Assembly (NCBI GenBank): GCA_042408595.1
Contig: JBHOQX010000041.1
Location: forward strand, 32,508-96,507
Origin: JBHOQX01 sp042408595
GTDB taxonomy: Bacteria; Chloroflexota; Chloroflexia; Chloroflexales; Roseiflexaceae
Direction of reading: 5' to 3'
Length of the DNA stretch: 64,000 nucleotides
The position numbers and the translations under genes are program-made. The notes below the pieces were generated by a model. The model did not search any database, had not been told where the DNA came from, and saw only the letters and a list, made by a program, of their open reading frames with translations. Below are positions 1-8,167 of this stretch, in pieces. Positions within the stretch are counted from its first letter, which is position 1. Each line of letters opens with the position of its first letter.

Positions 1-1
1 G

Positions 2-2590
2 TTCAGCGGGCAGGCCACGCTCTCCACCGAAGGCGCCGAAGACCCGAACGCCATCGAAGTGCAGAATCAGGTCTACGACCCGGCCACCAACACCACGCGC
101 GCCGACCTGGTGGCCAGGCCCAACCACTGGCTGCTGATCATCAATTTTGTCGGCACCAAGCGCCAACTCACCGACGTGCCCGGCACCGGCCTGACCAACC
201 TGCGGCTGATCCGCCCCGGCTACCCGGCCGATACCAGCCAGGTGTTCACTACCGGGATTCTGCGCGCCTACCAGCAGCTCCGCCCGCAGATCTTCCGCTC
301 GTTCGACTCGGGCATCAACAGTTACAACATCTGGAATGGCGATCAACTGGTCGAACTGAACTGGGCCGACCGCTCGCTGCCCAGCGACGCCTACTGGCCG
401 CTGCCGTCCAAAAACCAGGGCGCGAAGCGCGGGCTGGAGGTGCCGTGGGAATATTACATCCTGCTCTGCAACACCTTCAACATGGACCTGTGGCTGAATG
501 TCCCGGTCAGCGCCACCGATGACTACATTCTCCAGCTCGCACAGTTGATCCGCAACGGCAATCAGTTTACACGCGGCCTCAGGCCGAACCTCAAGATTTA
601 TGTCGAGTATAGCAACGAGGTCTGGAACTGGGGCTTCTCGCAGGCGACCTACAATTCGATCAAAGCGGCGCAGGAGGGCCTAAGCGACACGCCTGACTCC
701 TCGAAGGAGCTGAAACGCTATGTCAAGCGCACCTTCGAAATCAGCAACCTGTTTCGCCAGATCTACGGCGACGCCGCGATCAACACCGTCGTGCGCCCGA
801 TCGCGGTCTGGCAGTACAACCACCCGATCGATATGCAGCGCACCCTCGAGTGGGCGCAGGAGCGCTTCCGCGCACCGGCCAATCACTTCATCTACGGCAT
901 CGGCCAGGCCGCGTACCTCGACCCGATCGACCGCTCCAGCATCGACACGATCTTCGACACCTTCTACACCCAGATGGGCCAGATGCGCATGCGCTTTGTG
1001 AGCTGGCAGGCGGTGGCGGCCTATTTCGGCCTGCAGCAGGTGGCCTACGAGGGCGGGCCGTCGCTCAACGCGGGGCTCGAGGCCGACGCCAGCCGCGACC
1101 CGCGCATTGCCGATGTGATCCGGCGCTACTATCTGGAGGACTACTTCGCCGCCGGCGCCGATGCGACCGCCTTCTTCGCGATGGGGCCGGGCTACCCCAG
1201 CCCTTGGGGCGACTGGTACCTGTTCGAGGACTACGCCAGGATGAGCGAGCACCCGAGGTTCCAGGGCGCGCGCGCTGTATCGCGCCAGCCGCGCCCCGAG
1301 CTCGCCGCCGGCGCTGTGTTGCCCTGGATCGTTGGCCAGTCGGCCGAGATCGACGCCAGCTCGCTGGCGCCGCGGACGTGGGGGCCATTCCTTACGCCCG
1401 GCTCCAGGGTGACGCTCTGCCCGAACTCGGGCTGCTGGCCGCAGCCGGAGTACGCCAACTACCTGCTGCGCGCCTCTGCCGCCGGTACCTACCGGATCAC
1501 GCTGCGCGGGCAGACCAGCGACAGCGCCACCCAGGCCGAGATCTTGGTTGACAATGTCTCGCTCGGCAATGTCGCGCTGCCACAGGGCGCCGATGGCGTC
1601 TCGACCCCGGTTACAGTCGGGCTAGCGCCGGGGCTGCACGGCCTGCTGATCCGCCCGGTGGGCAGCGGGACGCTCAGCTTCGCGCCCGGCGCCGGCATCA
1701 CGATCACCCTCGTCAGCGGCGGCGGACAGGCGGTCCGGCCCTCGGCCCCGCTCAACCCCACCGCGACGGTCGGCGATGGCCGGGTGACCCTGGCGTGGTG
1801 GCCGACAACCACCGCGACCAGCTATGCGATCAAGCGCGCGACGCACAGCGGCGGGCCGTACACGACCATCGGCACGTCGGCGGCAGCCAGCTTCACCGAC
1901 GCCGCCGCCAGCAACGGCACGCGCTACTACTATGTCGTCAGCGCGATCAACGCGGCCGGCGAAAGCGCCAACTCGCCGCAGGTCGCGGCGGTGCCGGCGC
2001 CCGCCGCGCCGGCCGCACCCACCGGCATCACCATCAGCGCCGGCGCCGGCTCGCCCGGCTTCACCTGGCTGTACCCCGGCGGGCAGGCCCGGCTGAGCTG
2101 GCCGGCGACGCCCAACGCCGAGAGCTACATCATCAAGCGCAGCACCAGCCCGACCGGGCCGTTCGACAGGGTCGCCACACAGACCTCGACCCAGTTCACC
2201 GACCTGAGCCTGGCCCCCGACACAACCTACTACTACGTGGTGGCGGCGGCGAACGCCCTTGGCGAAAGCCCCGACTCGGCGGTCGTCTCGGCCACGGCGA
2301 CGCTCAAGGCGCCGGCCGCGCCGGTGATCGTCAGCGCCGACGCCGGCAAGGGCAGCGTGGCGCTCAAGTGGCAGCACGAGCCGTGGCTGCTGCCTTCCTG
2401 GTGGGCGATCTTCCACGTTAAGCGCGGCGCCAGCCCGGCCGGCCCATTCACGACGGTCATCAATACCTCGACCAACAACGCCATCGACCAGGGGCTGGCG
2501 GGCGGCACGGCCTACTGCTACGTCGTCTCGGCGGTGAACGGCGCGGGCGAGAGTGCCGACTCAGCGCCGGTCTGCGCGACGCCGAAGTAG
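2..2590 (+). CDS. Glycoside hydrolase-like protein with three fibronectin type III repeats, 5'-truncated
   Basis: The reading frame is already open at base 2, so the N-terminus, probably with an export signal, lies outside the window; GTG at 59 is only the first in-frame start-like codon. The first part resembles clan-A glycosidases or secreted planctomycete-type cellulose-binding proteins: it has YSNEVWNWG with the Glu codon at 617 and AYEGGPS with a second Glu codon at 1049, as expected for an acid/base and nucleophile pair. A beta-rich linker follows. Three fibronectin III repeats then run from about 1735 to the stop, each with the hallmark YYYVVSA or YCYVVSA strand. The role is inferred to be extracellular polysaccharide binding or cleavage. 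The substrate cannot be read from the sequence. Confidence 0.72.
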   Translation, partial: FSGQATLSTEGAEDPNAIEVQNQVYDPATNTTRADLVARPNHWLLIINFVGTKRQLTDVPGTGLTNLRLIRPGYPADTSQVFTTGILRAYQQLRPQIFRSFDSGINSYNIWNGDQLVELNWADRSLPSDAYWPLPSKNQGAKRGLEVPWEYYILLCNTFNMDLWLNVPVSATDDYILQLAQLIRNGNQFTRGLRPNLKIYVEYSNEVWNWGFSQATYNSIKAAQEGLSDTPDSSKELKRYVKRTFEISNLFRQIYGDAAINTVVRPIAVWQYNHPIDMQRTLEWAQERFRAPANHFIYGIGQAAYLDPIDRSSIDTIFDTFYTQMGQMRMRFVSWQAVAAYFGLQQVAYEGGPSLNAGLEADASRDPRIADVIRRYYLEDYFAAGADATAFFAMGPGYPSPWGDWYLFEDYARMSEHPRFQGARAVSRQPRPELAAGAVLPWIVGQSAEIDASSLAPRTWGPFLTPGSRVTLCPNSGCWPQPEYANYLLRASAAGTYRITLRGQTSDSATQAEILVDNVSLGNVALPQGADGVSTPVTVGLAPGLHGLLIRPVGSGTLSFAPGAGITITLVSGGGQAVRPSAPLNPTATVGDGRVTLAWWPTTTATSYAIKRATHSGGPYTTIGTSAAASFTDAAASNGTRYYYVVSAINAAGESANSPQVAAVPAPAAPAAPTGITISAGAGSPGFTWLYPGGQARLSWPATPNAESYIIKRSTSPTGPFDRVATQTSTQFTDLSLAPDTTYYYVVAAANALGESPDSAVVSATATLKAPAAPVIVSADAGKGSVALKWQHEPWLLPSWWAIFHVKRGASPAGPFTTVINTSTNNAIDQGLAGGTAYCYVVSAVNGAGESADSAPVCATPK

Positions 2591-2625
2591 CCGGGCTGCG
2601 GCGCACGGCTTGATCTCGCGGACAC

Positions 2626-2680
2626 GCGTCGTGCCGCTGTCAGGCGGCTGAGCCAACGCCGCCCGATGGCGGCACGACGC
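2626..2680. repeat. Perfect 12-bp inverted repeat (hairpin) after the fibronectin gene
   Basis: GCGTCGTGCCGC at 2626-2637 is matched by its exact complement at 2669-2680 with a 31-nt loop. No T tract follows, so it is not a classical intrinsic terminator. The right half, 2655-2679, matches 15459-15483 at 21 of 25 positions, which makes it a dispersed REP-like element rather than a local accident. Confidence 0.6.
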
Positions 2681-2733
2681 TGCAGGGAAGAATGCGATAT
2701 AATGGAGGAGTAGCAACGCCAGGGAGCGATAGG

Positions 2734-2982
2734 ATGGACCAGAAACGGCTGGCGCAGCTGATCGAGCTGCCGGATGTACAACGCAAGATCCTCGGCGGCT
2801 ATCGCGGCGCGTATTCGCTTGGGCTCACCCTCCACCCGCGGGATCGCCGCCGGCTGGTGATCAGCGTGCGCATCGCCGGTAGCGACGATCACCGCATCCC
2901 CCGCCAGGTCGAGCTCGACGGCGCACGCATCCCCGTGCTTGTCCGTGCCAACTTCACGCCGCCGGTCGCGTCGGGGAGGTGA
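2734..2982 (+). CDS. Small hypothetical protein (82 aa) upstream of a serine peptidase
   Basis: The start is the ATG at 2734, preceded by AGGGAG about 7 nt upstream; a GTG-containing extension to 2692 lacks such a site. The product is basic and has no signal peptide or membrane segment. Its second half, VELDGARIPVLVRANF, is a beta-rich pattern that loosely resembles the N-terminal region GVPVSYTDAPRD of the peptidase encoded just downstream. I do not recognise a family. The two genes are separated by about 110 bases that include a heptad repeat. A partner or pro-region-like role for the peptidase is only an inference. Confidence 0.6.
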   Translation: MDQKRLAQLIELPDVQRKILGGYRGAYSLGLTLHPRDRRRLVISVRIAGSDDHRIPRQVELDGARIPVLVRANFTPPVASGR

Positions 2983-3038
2983 GACCGCCGGCCACCGGCC
3001 ACGCAGCCAGGGCGCCATGCCTTGCGCATCGACCTGCC

Positions 3039-3070
3039 CACCGTCCATCGTCCATCGTCCCCTGTCCGCC
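3039..3070. repeat. Degenerate tandem heptad tract
   Basis: Four consecutive 7-bp words (GTCCATC, GTCCATC, GTCCCCT, GTCCGCC) lie between the small gene and the peptidase gene. The same words occur in many other gaps of this window. Confidence 0.75.
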
Positions 3071-3094
3071 GCTTTGTTACGCCAGAATATCACT

Positions 3095-4144
3095 ATGGGA
3101 GTGCCGCTCGCCCTCGCCCTCGCCCACTACGATGCCGCTCTGCGAGCGCTCTTTCGCGCCGACGCCCGGGTGCGCTCGGTCGGCATCGTCCGCCATGGCC
3201 GCGCCTACGGCTACCGGGCCGTCCGCAACGCCGCCCAGACGCTGCGCGAACGCCTGCGCCGGCCGCCCCGCTCGGTGGCCGGCGTGCCGGTGAGCTACAC
3301 CGACGCTCCACGGGATGTCGAACCGCTGCTGCGGGCGGTCGCCGCCGGGCCGGCCAGCCCCGCCGAGACCAGCACCATCCCGGAGGTCCAGGCGCACCGG
3401 CCGCTCGTCGTCGGCGTGCAGGTCCAGAATTACGACGCAGACGTGCGCGCCGGGCGCACGCGTAGCGGCCTGTTCACCATCGGCTCGCTCGGCGCCTTTG
3501 TGCGCTGCGCCGACGGCAGCATCGGCATCATATCGAACGGCCATGTGCTCGGCGGCGAGAACAACGGCCGCCCTGGCCACGACCGCATCTTCCAGCCCGG
3601 CAGCGCCACCGACGACCCGGCGCAACTGATCGCCGTCCTCCAGGCCTTCACCCCGCTGCGCCCAAGCCCGCCCGGCGCATCCCCGGCGGACGGCACGGCG
3701 GAGCTGAACCGGGTGGATGCGGCGGTCGCGCGGCTGGCGGAGGGCGTCCCCTTTACGCCGGGCTACCTGCCGCTGCGCGGCCTGCCCGTCCCCACAGCCA
3801 TCGCCCCGCCGCAGCTCGGCGAGCGCGTTTTCAAGGTCGGTCGTACCACCGGCCTGACCTATGGCGTGATCACCGAGATCAGTACCACCGTCGAAGTGCG
3901 CTACGACTTCGGGCGTTGCTGGTTCTCCGGCTCCATAGTGATCGAGGGCGAGGACGGCGCGCTCTTCTCCGACCGGGGCGACTCGGGGGCGCTGCTCGTG
4001 CGGGCCCCCATCCGGGGGCAGGCGGACGGCACGGCGGTGGGGATGCTCTACGCCGGCAACGGCCAGCAGAGCTACGCCTGCCCGCTCGATGCGGCATTCG
4101 CCGGGTTGGGGTGCGTGCTGCTGATACCCGATGGCGCGGTGTAG
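3095..4144 (+). CDS. Trypsin-like serine peptidase (349 aa)
   Basis: This is a chymotrypsin-fold protease with a complete apparent triad: His150 in SNGHVLGGENN, Asp208 in NRVDAAVA and Ser297 in DRGDSGALL. The motif FKVGRTTGLTYGVI between Asp and Ser is typical of bacterial and plant NAL1-like trypsin-like peptidases. The ATG at 3095 is chosen because the frame upstream runs through the heptad repeat and has no conserved character. There is no obvious signal peptide; an N-terminal region of about 115 residues precedes the catalytic domain. Physiological substrates are unknown. It is probably transcribed with the small gene at 2734. Confidence 0.8.
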   Translation: MGVPLALALAHYDAALRALFRADARVRSVGIVRHGRAYGYRAVRNAAQTLRERLRRPPRSVAGVPVSYTDAPRDVEPLLRAVAAGPASPAETSTIPEVQAHRPLVVGVQVQNYDADVRAGRTRSGLFTIGSLGAFVRCADGSIGIISNGHVLGGENNGRPGHDRIFQPGSATDDPAQLIAVLQAFTPLRPSPPGASPADGTAELNRVDAAVARLAEGVPFTPGYLPLRGLPVPTAIAPPQLGERVFKVGRTTGLTYGVITEISTTVEVRYDFGRCWFSGSIVIEGEDGALFSDRGDSGALLVRAPIRGQADGTAVGMLYAGNGQQSYACPLDAAFAGLGCVLLIPDGAV

Positions 4145-4181
4145 GGGCGCATGGCCACGCACACCTACACCGCGCCGGTGT

Positions 4182-5429
4182 TTATGCCCATTCTTCGGGA
4201 TCGTACGCCGGCAGCTCGCGCCGGAGCGGGCGGTTCTCGCGGAAGCCGAGCGCGAAGTCGGCCTGGAGCAGCTCCTGCAGCTCGCGCGTGCCCTCGTAGA
4301 TGATCGCGCCGCGGCTGTTGCGCAGGAAGCGCTCGACCGGATACTCATCCGCGTAGCCGTAGGCGCCGTGGATCTGGATGGCGTCGTCCGCCGCCTCGAA
4401 ACTGCTGACCGTCGCGTGCCACTTGGCGAGCGTCGTCTCGCGGGTGTTGCGGCGCCCCTGGTTCTTCATCCAGCCGGCGCGGTAGACGAGCAGGCGCGAG
4501 GTATCGAGCTTGCGCACCATGTGGCTGATCATCCGCTTCACCAACTGGTGCTCGGCGATCGGCACGCCGAAGGTGTGGCGCTCTTTCGCGTACCTGATGC
4601 TGGCCTCCAGGCTGGCCTGGATCAGCCCGGTCGCCCCGGCGGCCACGGTGTAGCGCCCGTTGTCGAGCGCGGACATGGCGATCTTGAACCCCTCGCCCTC
4701 CTCGCCGAGCCGGTTGGCCACCGGCACGCGCACGTCCTGCAGGATGACCGATCCGGTGTTGCCGGCGCGCACGCCCAGCTTGCCATGGATGGGGTGGCTG
4801 CTGACGCCGGGGAAGCTGCGCTCGACGATGAAGCACGAGATGCCACGGTTGCCCTTCGACGGATCGGTCTTGGCGAAGACCAGGAAGTTGTCGGCGATAT
4901 CGGCCAGGCTGATCCAGGTCTTTTCCCCGTTGAGGATGTAGCTGTCGCCGTCACGGCGCGCGGTGGAGAGCATCGCGCCGGCGTCGGTGCCGCTGTTCGG
5001 CTCGGTCAGGCAGTAGCCGGCGAGCTTCGCACCGCGGGCCTGTGGCGCGAGGTACTTCTCCTTCTGCTCCTCCGTGCCCCACTGCAGGATCGTCAGCGAG
5101 TTCAGGCCGGTGTGGACGCTCATCACCACACGCAGGAAGCTGTCCACCCGCTCCAGCTCCTCGCAGACGACCGCGAGCGCCAGGTAGTCCATCCCCGCGC
5201 CGCCGTAGCGCGCCGGCACGCAGATGCCGAGCAGCCCGAGCTCGCCCATGCGCCGCAGGATGGGGCGGATGTGGGGGCGGTTCTCCGGGCCTTCGCTCTG
5301 CGCCGCGCCGCTGCGGTCCCAGTCGCGGATGAACGGCGCGACCTCCTTCTCGGCGAAGTCGCGCACCGTCTTGCGCAGCAGTTCGTGCTCCTCGGAGAGG
5401 AACATGTCGTAGTTTTCGGTAAAGTCCAT
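4182..5429 (-). CDS. Acyl-CoA dehydrogenase
   Basis: This 415-residue flavoprotein oxidises an acyl-CoA to the 2,3-enoyl-CoA and passes electrons to ETF. The usual order is visible: alpha-helical N-terminal domain, the FAD-binding stretch GYCLTEPNSGTDAG, the WISLADIAD strand, and a C-terminal domain with IYEGTREL. Glu379 in that last motif is in the place of the catalytic base of medium-chain and glutaryl-CoA dehydrogenases. ATG at 5429 is preceded by AAAGGAGT. Length and motifs are normal. Chain length and exact substrate cannot be assigned. An enoyl-CoA hydratase gene (8168-8953) and a thiolase gene (59820-61058) elsewhere in the window could supply the next beta-oxidation steps. Confidence 0.9.
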   Translation of the reverse strand: MDFTENYDMFLSEEHELLRKTVRDFAEKEVAPFIRDWDRSGAAQSEGPENRPHIRPILRRMGELGLLGICVPARYGGAGMDYLALAVVCEELERVDSFLRVVMSVHTGLNSLTILQWGTEEQKEKYLAPQARGAKLAGYCLTEPNSGTDAGAMLSTARRDGDSYILNGEKTWISLADIADNFLVFAKTDPSKGNRGISCFIVERSFPGVSSHPIHGKLGVRAGNTGSVILQDVRVPVANRLGEEGEGFKIAMSALDNGRYTVAAGATGLIQASLEASIRYAKERHTFGVPIAEHQLVKRMISHMVRKLDTSRLLVYRAGWMKNQGRRNTRETTLAKWHATVSSFEAADDAIQIHGAYGYADEYPVERFLRNSRGAIIYEGTRELQELLQADFALGFRENRPLRRELPAYDPEEWA

Positions 5430-5530
5430 GAGTACTCCTTTGTACGAGCATTCCAGGCCGGCGGAGTTGTGGAAACCCTCGCGTATCCGACTCCCTCGGA
5501 AAGCAGCGGCCTCCAAACTTCCCCGCAGCA

Positions 5531-5857
5531 TCACCGAGCCCTCGGCGGCGCCAGGCCGAGCGCAGCCGCCATGAACGCCTTCACTCCCTCCGCGCCCGTG
5601 AGCCGGTGCCAGAGCGCCCCGGCGCGCGGGGCAAGCTCGAGGACGAAGCCGAGGAACGGGCAGCAGCGCCGCTCGAGCGCCACCCACGCGACAATGTCCG
5701 GCAGCGCGGCGGCGGGGTAGCGGATGGCGTAGCCATGCGGCAGACCGCGCGTCTCCTCGCGCAGCGCGTCGAGCCGGCGCAGCAGCACAGCATGCGCCTC
5801 TCGCTCCGTGGCGAGAAGGGCCCCCATATCGCAGGCGAAAGCGGCATCGTCATTCAA
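5531..5857 (-). CDS. Conserved hypothetical protein with ERRCCPFL motif (about 108 aa)
   Basis: This small helical protein carries ALERRCCPFLGFVLEL followed by LWHRLTGAEGVKAF. I recall this arrangement from a widespread uncharacterised family often found near metal- or arsenic-responsive genes; the adjacent cysteines suggest metal or thiol chemistry, but no function is established here. The start is uncertain: TTG at 5857 overlaps the end of the decayed toxin gene by 8 bp, and ATG at 5828 is a shorter alternative. GC content is similar to that of the core genes, unlike the AT-rich remnants immediately upstream. Confidence 0.6.
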   Translation of the reverse strand: MNDDAAFACDMGALLATEREAHAVLLRRLDALREETRGLPHGYAIRYPAAALPDIVAWVALERRCCPFLGFVLELAPRAGALWHRLTGAEGVKAFMAAALGLAPPRAR

Positions 5858-6191
5858 CAGCGTAGCTTTTCAGTTCATCCCCAGTCACATGGTTGAGAAT
5901 GAATAAAAGTCGCCGCACGATCTCTCGCAACGGATGACGTACTACAATGATAGTATCGCTGTGAGAGCGACCGCTAATGAAGTATTCTTGGACTAATTCC
6001 GTAAAATCCGCCCGATTATGTGTCAGTAACGTCTTGTTCTGTCACTGCATATTCGAGCTGATCGGCGTCGCTTCACCCCAACCTTCCAGCATCGCGCGTA
6101 GTCATCAACTAAAGCCGCGATACCGTACAATCTCAGCCACCAGCGCGCTGACATCCGCATCAAGATACGAATCGATGGATAAGCCTGTCAT
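5850..6191 (-). pseudogene. Decayed DUF5615 (Mut7-C/PIN-like) toxin gene
   Basis: Stitched across frames, the minus strand reads MTGLSI, then SYLDADVSALVAEIVRYRGF, then TTRDAGRLG, then SDADQLEYAV, then TLLTHNRADFTELVQEYF, then SHSDTIIVVRHPLREIVRRL to the stop. This is the order of a DUF5615 toxin: the acidic YLDADVS start, the TxRDAG segment and the LTHNRADF core. At least three frame changes and one in-frame stop (between GRLG and SDAD) make it non-functional. Its ATG overlaps the stop of the DUF433 remnant, as in intact pairs. The region is clearly AT-richer than its neighbours, consistent with past acquisition. Confidence 0.78.
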
Positions 6192-6469
6192 TACGCCCGA
6201 ATAAGCGGATCGATTAGCGCATTCGGGGCGCGATTTCGCCCGATTTGATAATTGATCTCGTCCTGATGATCGCTATAGTAGCTCAATGCATCGAACACCT
6301 GTGTCAGCGTAAGGTGGGAAAGATGTTGTGGGATGACCTCTGGCGGCACACCTTATCTCCACAGCTCGACAATCACCCGTACAGGCGTGCGTGTACCCTT
6401 AATGATAGGCTCGCCGCCGAGAATCCTGCGATCAGTCACGATGTAACGATGGGACGTCGTCTCGATCAC
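6191..6469 (-). pseudogene. DUF433 antitoxin gene interrupted by one stop codon
   Basis: The gene starts at GTG 6469, with AGAAGG about 7 nt upstream. It reads RYIVTDRRILGGEPIIKGTR, then TPVRVIVELWR, a TAA stop at 6353-6355, then GVPPEVIPQHLSHLTLTQVF and DALSYYSDHQDEIN to the natural stop. This is a full-length DUF433 (VapB-like antitoxin) protein of 92 codons with a single nonsense codon at position 39. The family is normally paired with a DUF5615 or PIN toxin, here the next and more degraded gene. Only one lesion is visible, so the antitoxin appears to have died later than the toxin or to be read through; the order of events is an inference. Confidence 0.82.
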
Positions 6470-6647
6470 AACATATCCTTCTGCGCAGGGCAGGTTCTTC
6501 GAGAGCCTGAACCACGGCCGGGCCACGGCGAGCGCCGGGCAAGAGCGGCGTCTCGAAGCCTTTGATCGTCGCCGTCCCTTTCATTGTAGCCCCATTTCGG
6601 CAAACGTCAAAGCGACGTCGTGCCTTCGCCCGTCGCCAGTGCAACCG
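6470..6647. other. Short AT-richer gap without a recognisable gene
   Basis: This is the upstream flank of the DUF433 remnant. A minus-strand frame crosses it but shows no family-like pattern, codon bias or conserved start. No RNA gene or clear terminator is visible. Confidence 0.4.
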
Positions 6648-8003
6648 TTACACCCGGGCCGGCGGCTCGTTGCCGGCCTCCAGGATGGCGCGCCGCACGT
6701 CCACAAACACCAGCAGCGCGATCCCGACGGCGAAGAAGATGATCAGCGAGACGACCGCCAGCCGGTAGCTGCCCGTCGCCTGAAACACCAGGCCGAACAG
6801 CAGCGGCGCCAGCCAGCTCGTGCCGCGCTCGCTGATCTCGTACAGGCTGAAATACTCCGACTCCTGCCCCGGCGGGATCATCTGTGAAAAGAGCGAGCGG
6901 CTGAGCGCCTGGCTGCCGCCCAGCACGATCGCGATCGCCGCGCCGAGGGCGAAGAACAGCCCGAGATTGCCCGCCGGCATGAAGTAGGCGATGACGACGA
7001 CCGCCATCCAGATCAGCAGGCTGAGCAGGATCGCGCGCTTCGCCCCGATCCGGCGCGCCAGGACGCCGAACGCCAGCGCCCCGCCGAAGGCGACGAACTG
7101 GATCATCAGGATCGTCAGGATCAGGTACTGCTGGTCGATCTTCAGCTCCTCCGCGCCGTAAACCGCCGCAAGCGCGATCACCGCCTGGATGCCGTCGTTG
7201 TACAGCAGGTAGGCCAGCAGAAAGAACAGCGTCATCGGGTAGCGGCGGGCGTTGCGAAAGGTATGTGCCAGCTGGCGGAAGCCGATCGTCAGGTAGCTGC
7301 TGCCCGGCGGCAGCGGGCGCACCGCGCCGCGGTTGCGCAGCTGCGCGAGCGGGATGAGCGTGAAGAGCGCCCACCACGCCCCTGCCGAGAACAGGCAGAG
7401 CCGCACCGCGTCGCCGGTGGCGACGCCGAGGCGCTCGCGGGCGTTGAAGAACAGCAGGTTCGCCAGCAACAGCAGCCCGCCACCCAGATAGCCGAGCGCC
7501 CATCCGCGCGACGAGACGGCGTCGCGCTGGTCAGGGCCGGCGACCTGCGGCAGAAAGGCGTTGTAGAAGACGATCGACGCGCCGAAGGCCAGATTGGCCA
7601 GCAGAAAGAGCGCTGCGCCGAGCAGATAGCGCCCGCCCTGCACAAACAAAAGGGCCATCGTGGCGATGGCCCCGAGATAGGCGAACGCCATCATCAACTG
7701 CTTTTTGGCGTTCGAATAATCGGCGATCGCGCCGACGATCGGCAACAGAAAGACCTGCAGCAGAACCGAGAGCGACACGACGTAGGGGAAAAGCGACCCG
7801 GCGGCGACCGGGATGCCGAACGGATAGATCAGGCCGCGTCCGTCCGCGGCGGCCTGCGCCACGTTCGTCAGGTACGGGCCGAGGAAGACGGTGACGACGG
7901 TGGTGGAAAAGGCCGAATTGGCCCAATCATAAAAATACCAGCCGACCTGCTCGCGGCGGTTGTTGGCTGGCACGCTGGCAACGTCGGCGGTTGCCGTGCT
8001 CAT
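6648..8003 (-). CDS. MFS transporter, UMF1/Atg22-like family
   Basis: The product is a 451-residue, 12-helix membrane protein. The N-terminal signature YFYDWANSAFSTTVVTVFLG is diagnostic of the UMF1 (unknown major facilitator 1, Atg22-like) branch, whose best-known yeast member exports amino acids from the vacuole. The internal repeat seen in MFS proteins is present, with SNAKKQ and RRIGAKRA in the cytosolic loops after helices 2 and 8. ATG at 8003 is preceded by AAGGA; upstream lies a heptad tract, not coding sequence. The substrate of bacterial members is unknown. Confidence 0.85.
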   Translation of the reverse strand: MSTATADVASVPANNRREQVGWYFYDWANSAFSTTVVTVFLGPYLTNVAQAAADGRGLIYPFGIPVAAGSLFPYVVSLSVLLQVFLLPIVGAIADYSNAKKQLMMAFAYLGAIATMALLFVQGGRYLLGAALFLLANLAFGASIVFYNAFLPQVAGPDQRDAVSSRGWALGYLGGGLLLLANLLFFNARERLGVATGDAVRLCLFSAGAWWALFTLIPLAQLRNRGAVRPLPPGSSYLTIGFRQLAHTFRNARRYPMTLFFLLAYLLYNDGIQAVIALAAVYGAEELKIDQQYLILTILMIQFVAFGGALAFGVLARRIGAKRAILLSLLIWMAVVVIAYFMPAGNLGLFFALGAAIAIVLGGSQALSRSLFSQMIPPGQESEYFSLYEISERGTSWLAPLLFGLVFQATGSYRLAVVSLIIFFAVGIALLVFVDVRRAILEAGNEPPARV

Positions 8004-8024
8004 AGGCGCATCCTTGTGTGGCAG

Positions 8025-8080
8025 GTGGATAGTCGACGGTGGACGGTAGCTGACGGGCGGTAGACGATGGACGGTGGACA
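8025..8080. repeat. Eight consecutive degenerate heptads
   Basis: The 56 bases divide exactly into eight 7-bp units: GTGGATA, GTCGACG, GTGGACG, GTAGCTG, ACGGGCG, GTAGACG, ATGGACG and GTGGACA. This is the clearest example of the dispersed repeat family and lies upstream of the UMF1 transporter gene. Confidence 0.85.
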
Positions 8081-8167
8081 AACGCCGGCGCATCGTGCTT
8101 CAAACGACTTCGTCATCGTGCCTTCCAGGCGGATTCTCGGTCGTGGAGCAGGCGGCCCATCATCGTG

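Noticed and set aside
4131..5720. Plus-strand open frame of more than 500 codons opposite the acyl-CoA dehydrogenase gene
   Set aside because: The minus-strand frame has all acyl-CoA dehydrogenase motifs; the plus frame is low-complexity.
8025..8080. CRISPR-like array
   Set aside because: Units are 7 bp with no spacers, drift in sequence, and no cas genes occur in the window.
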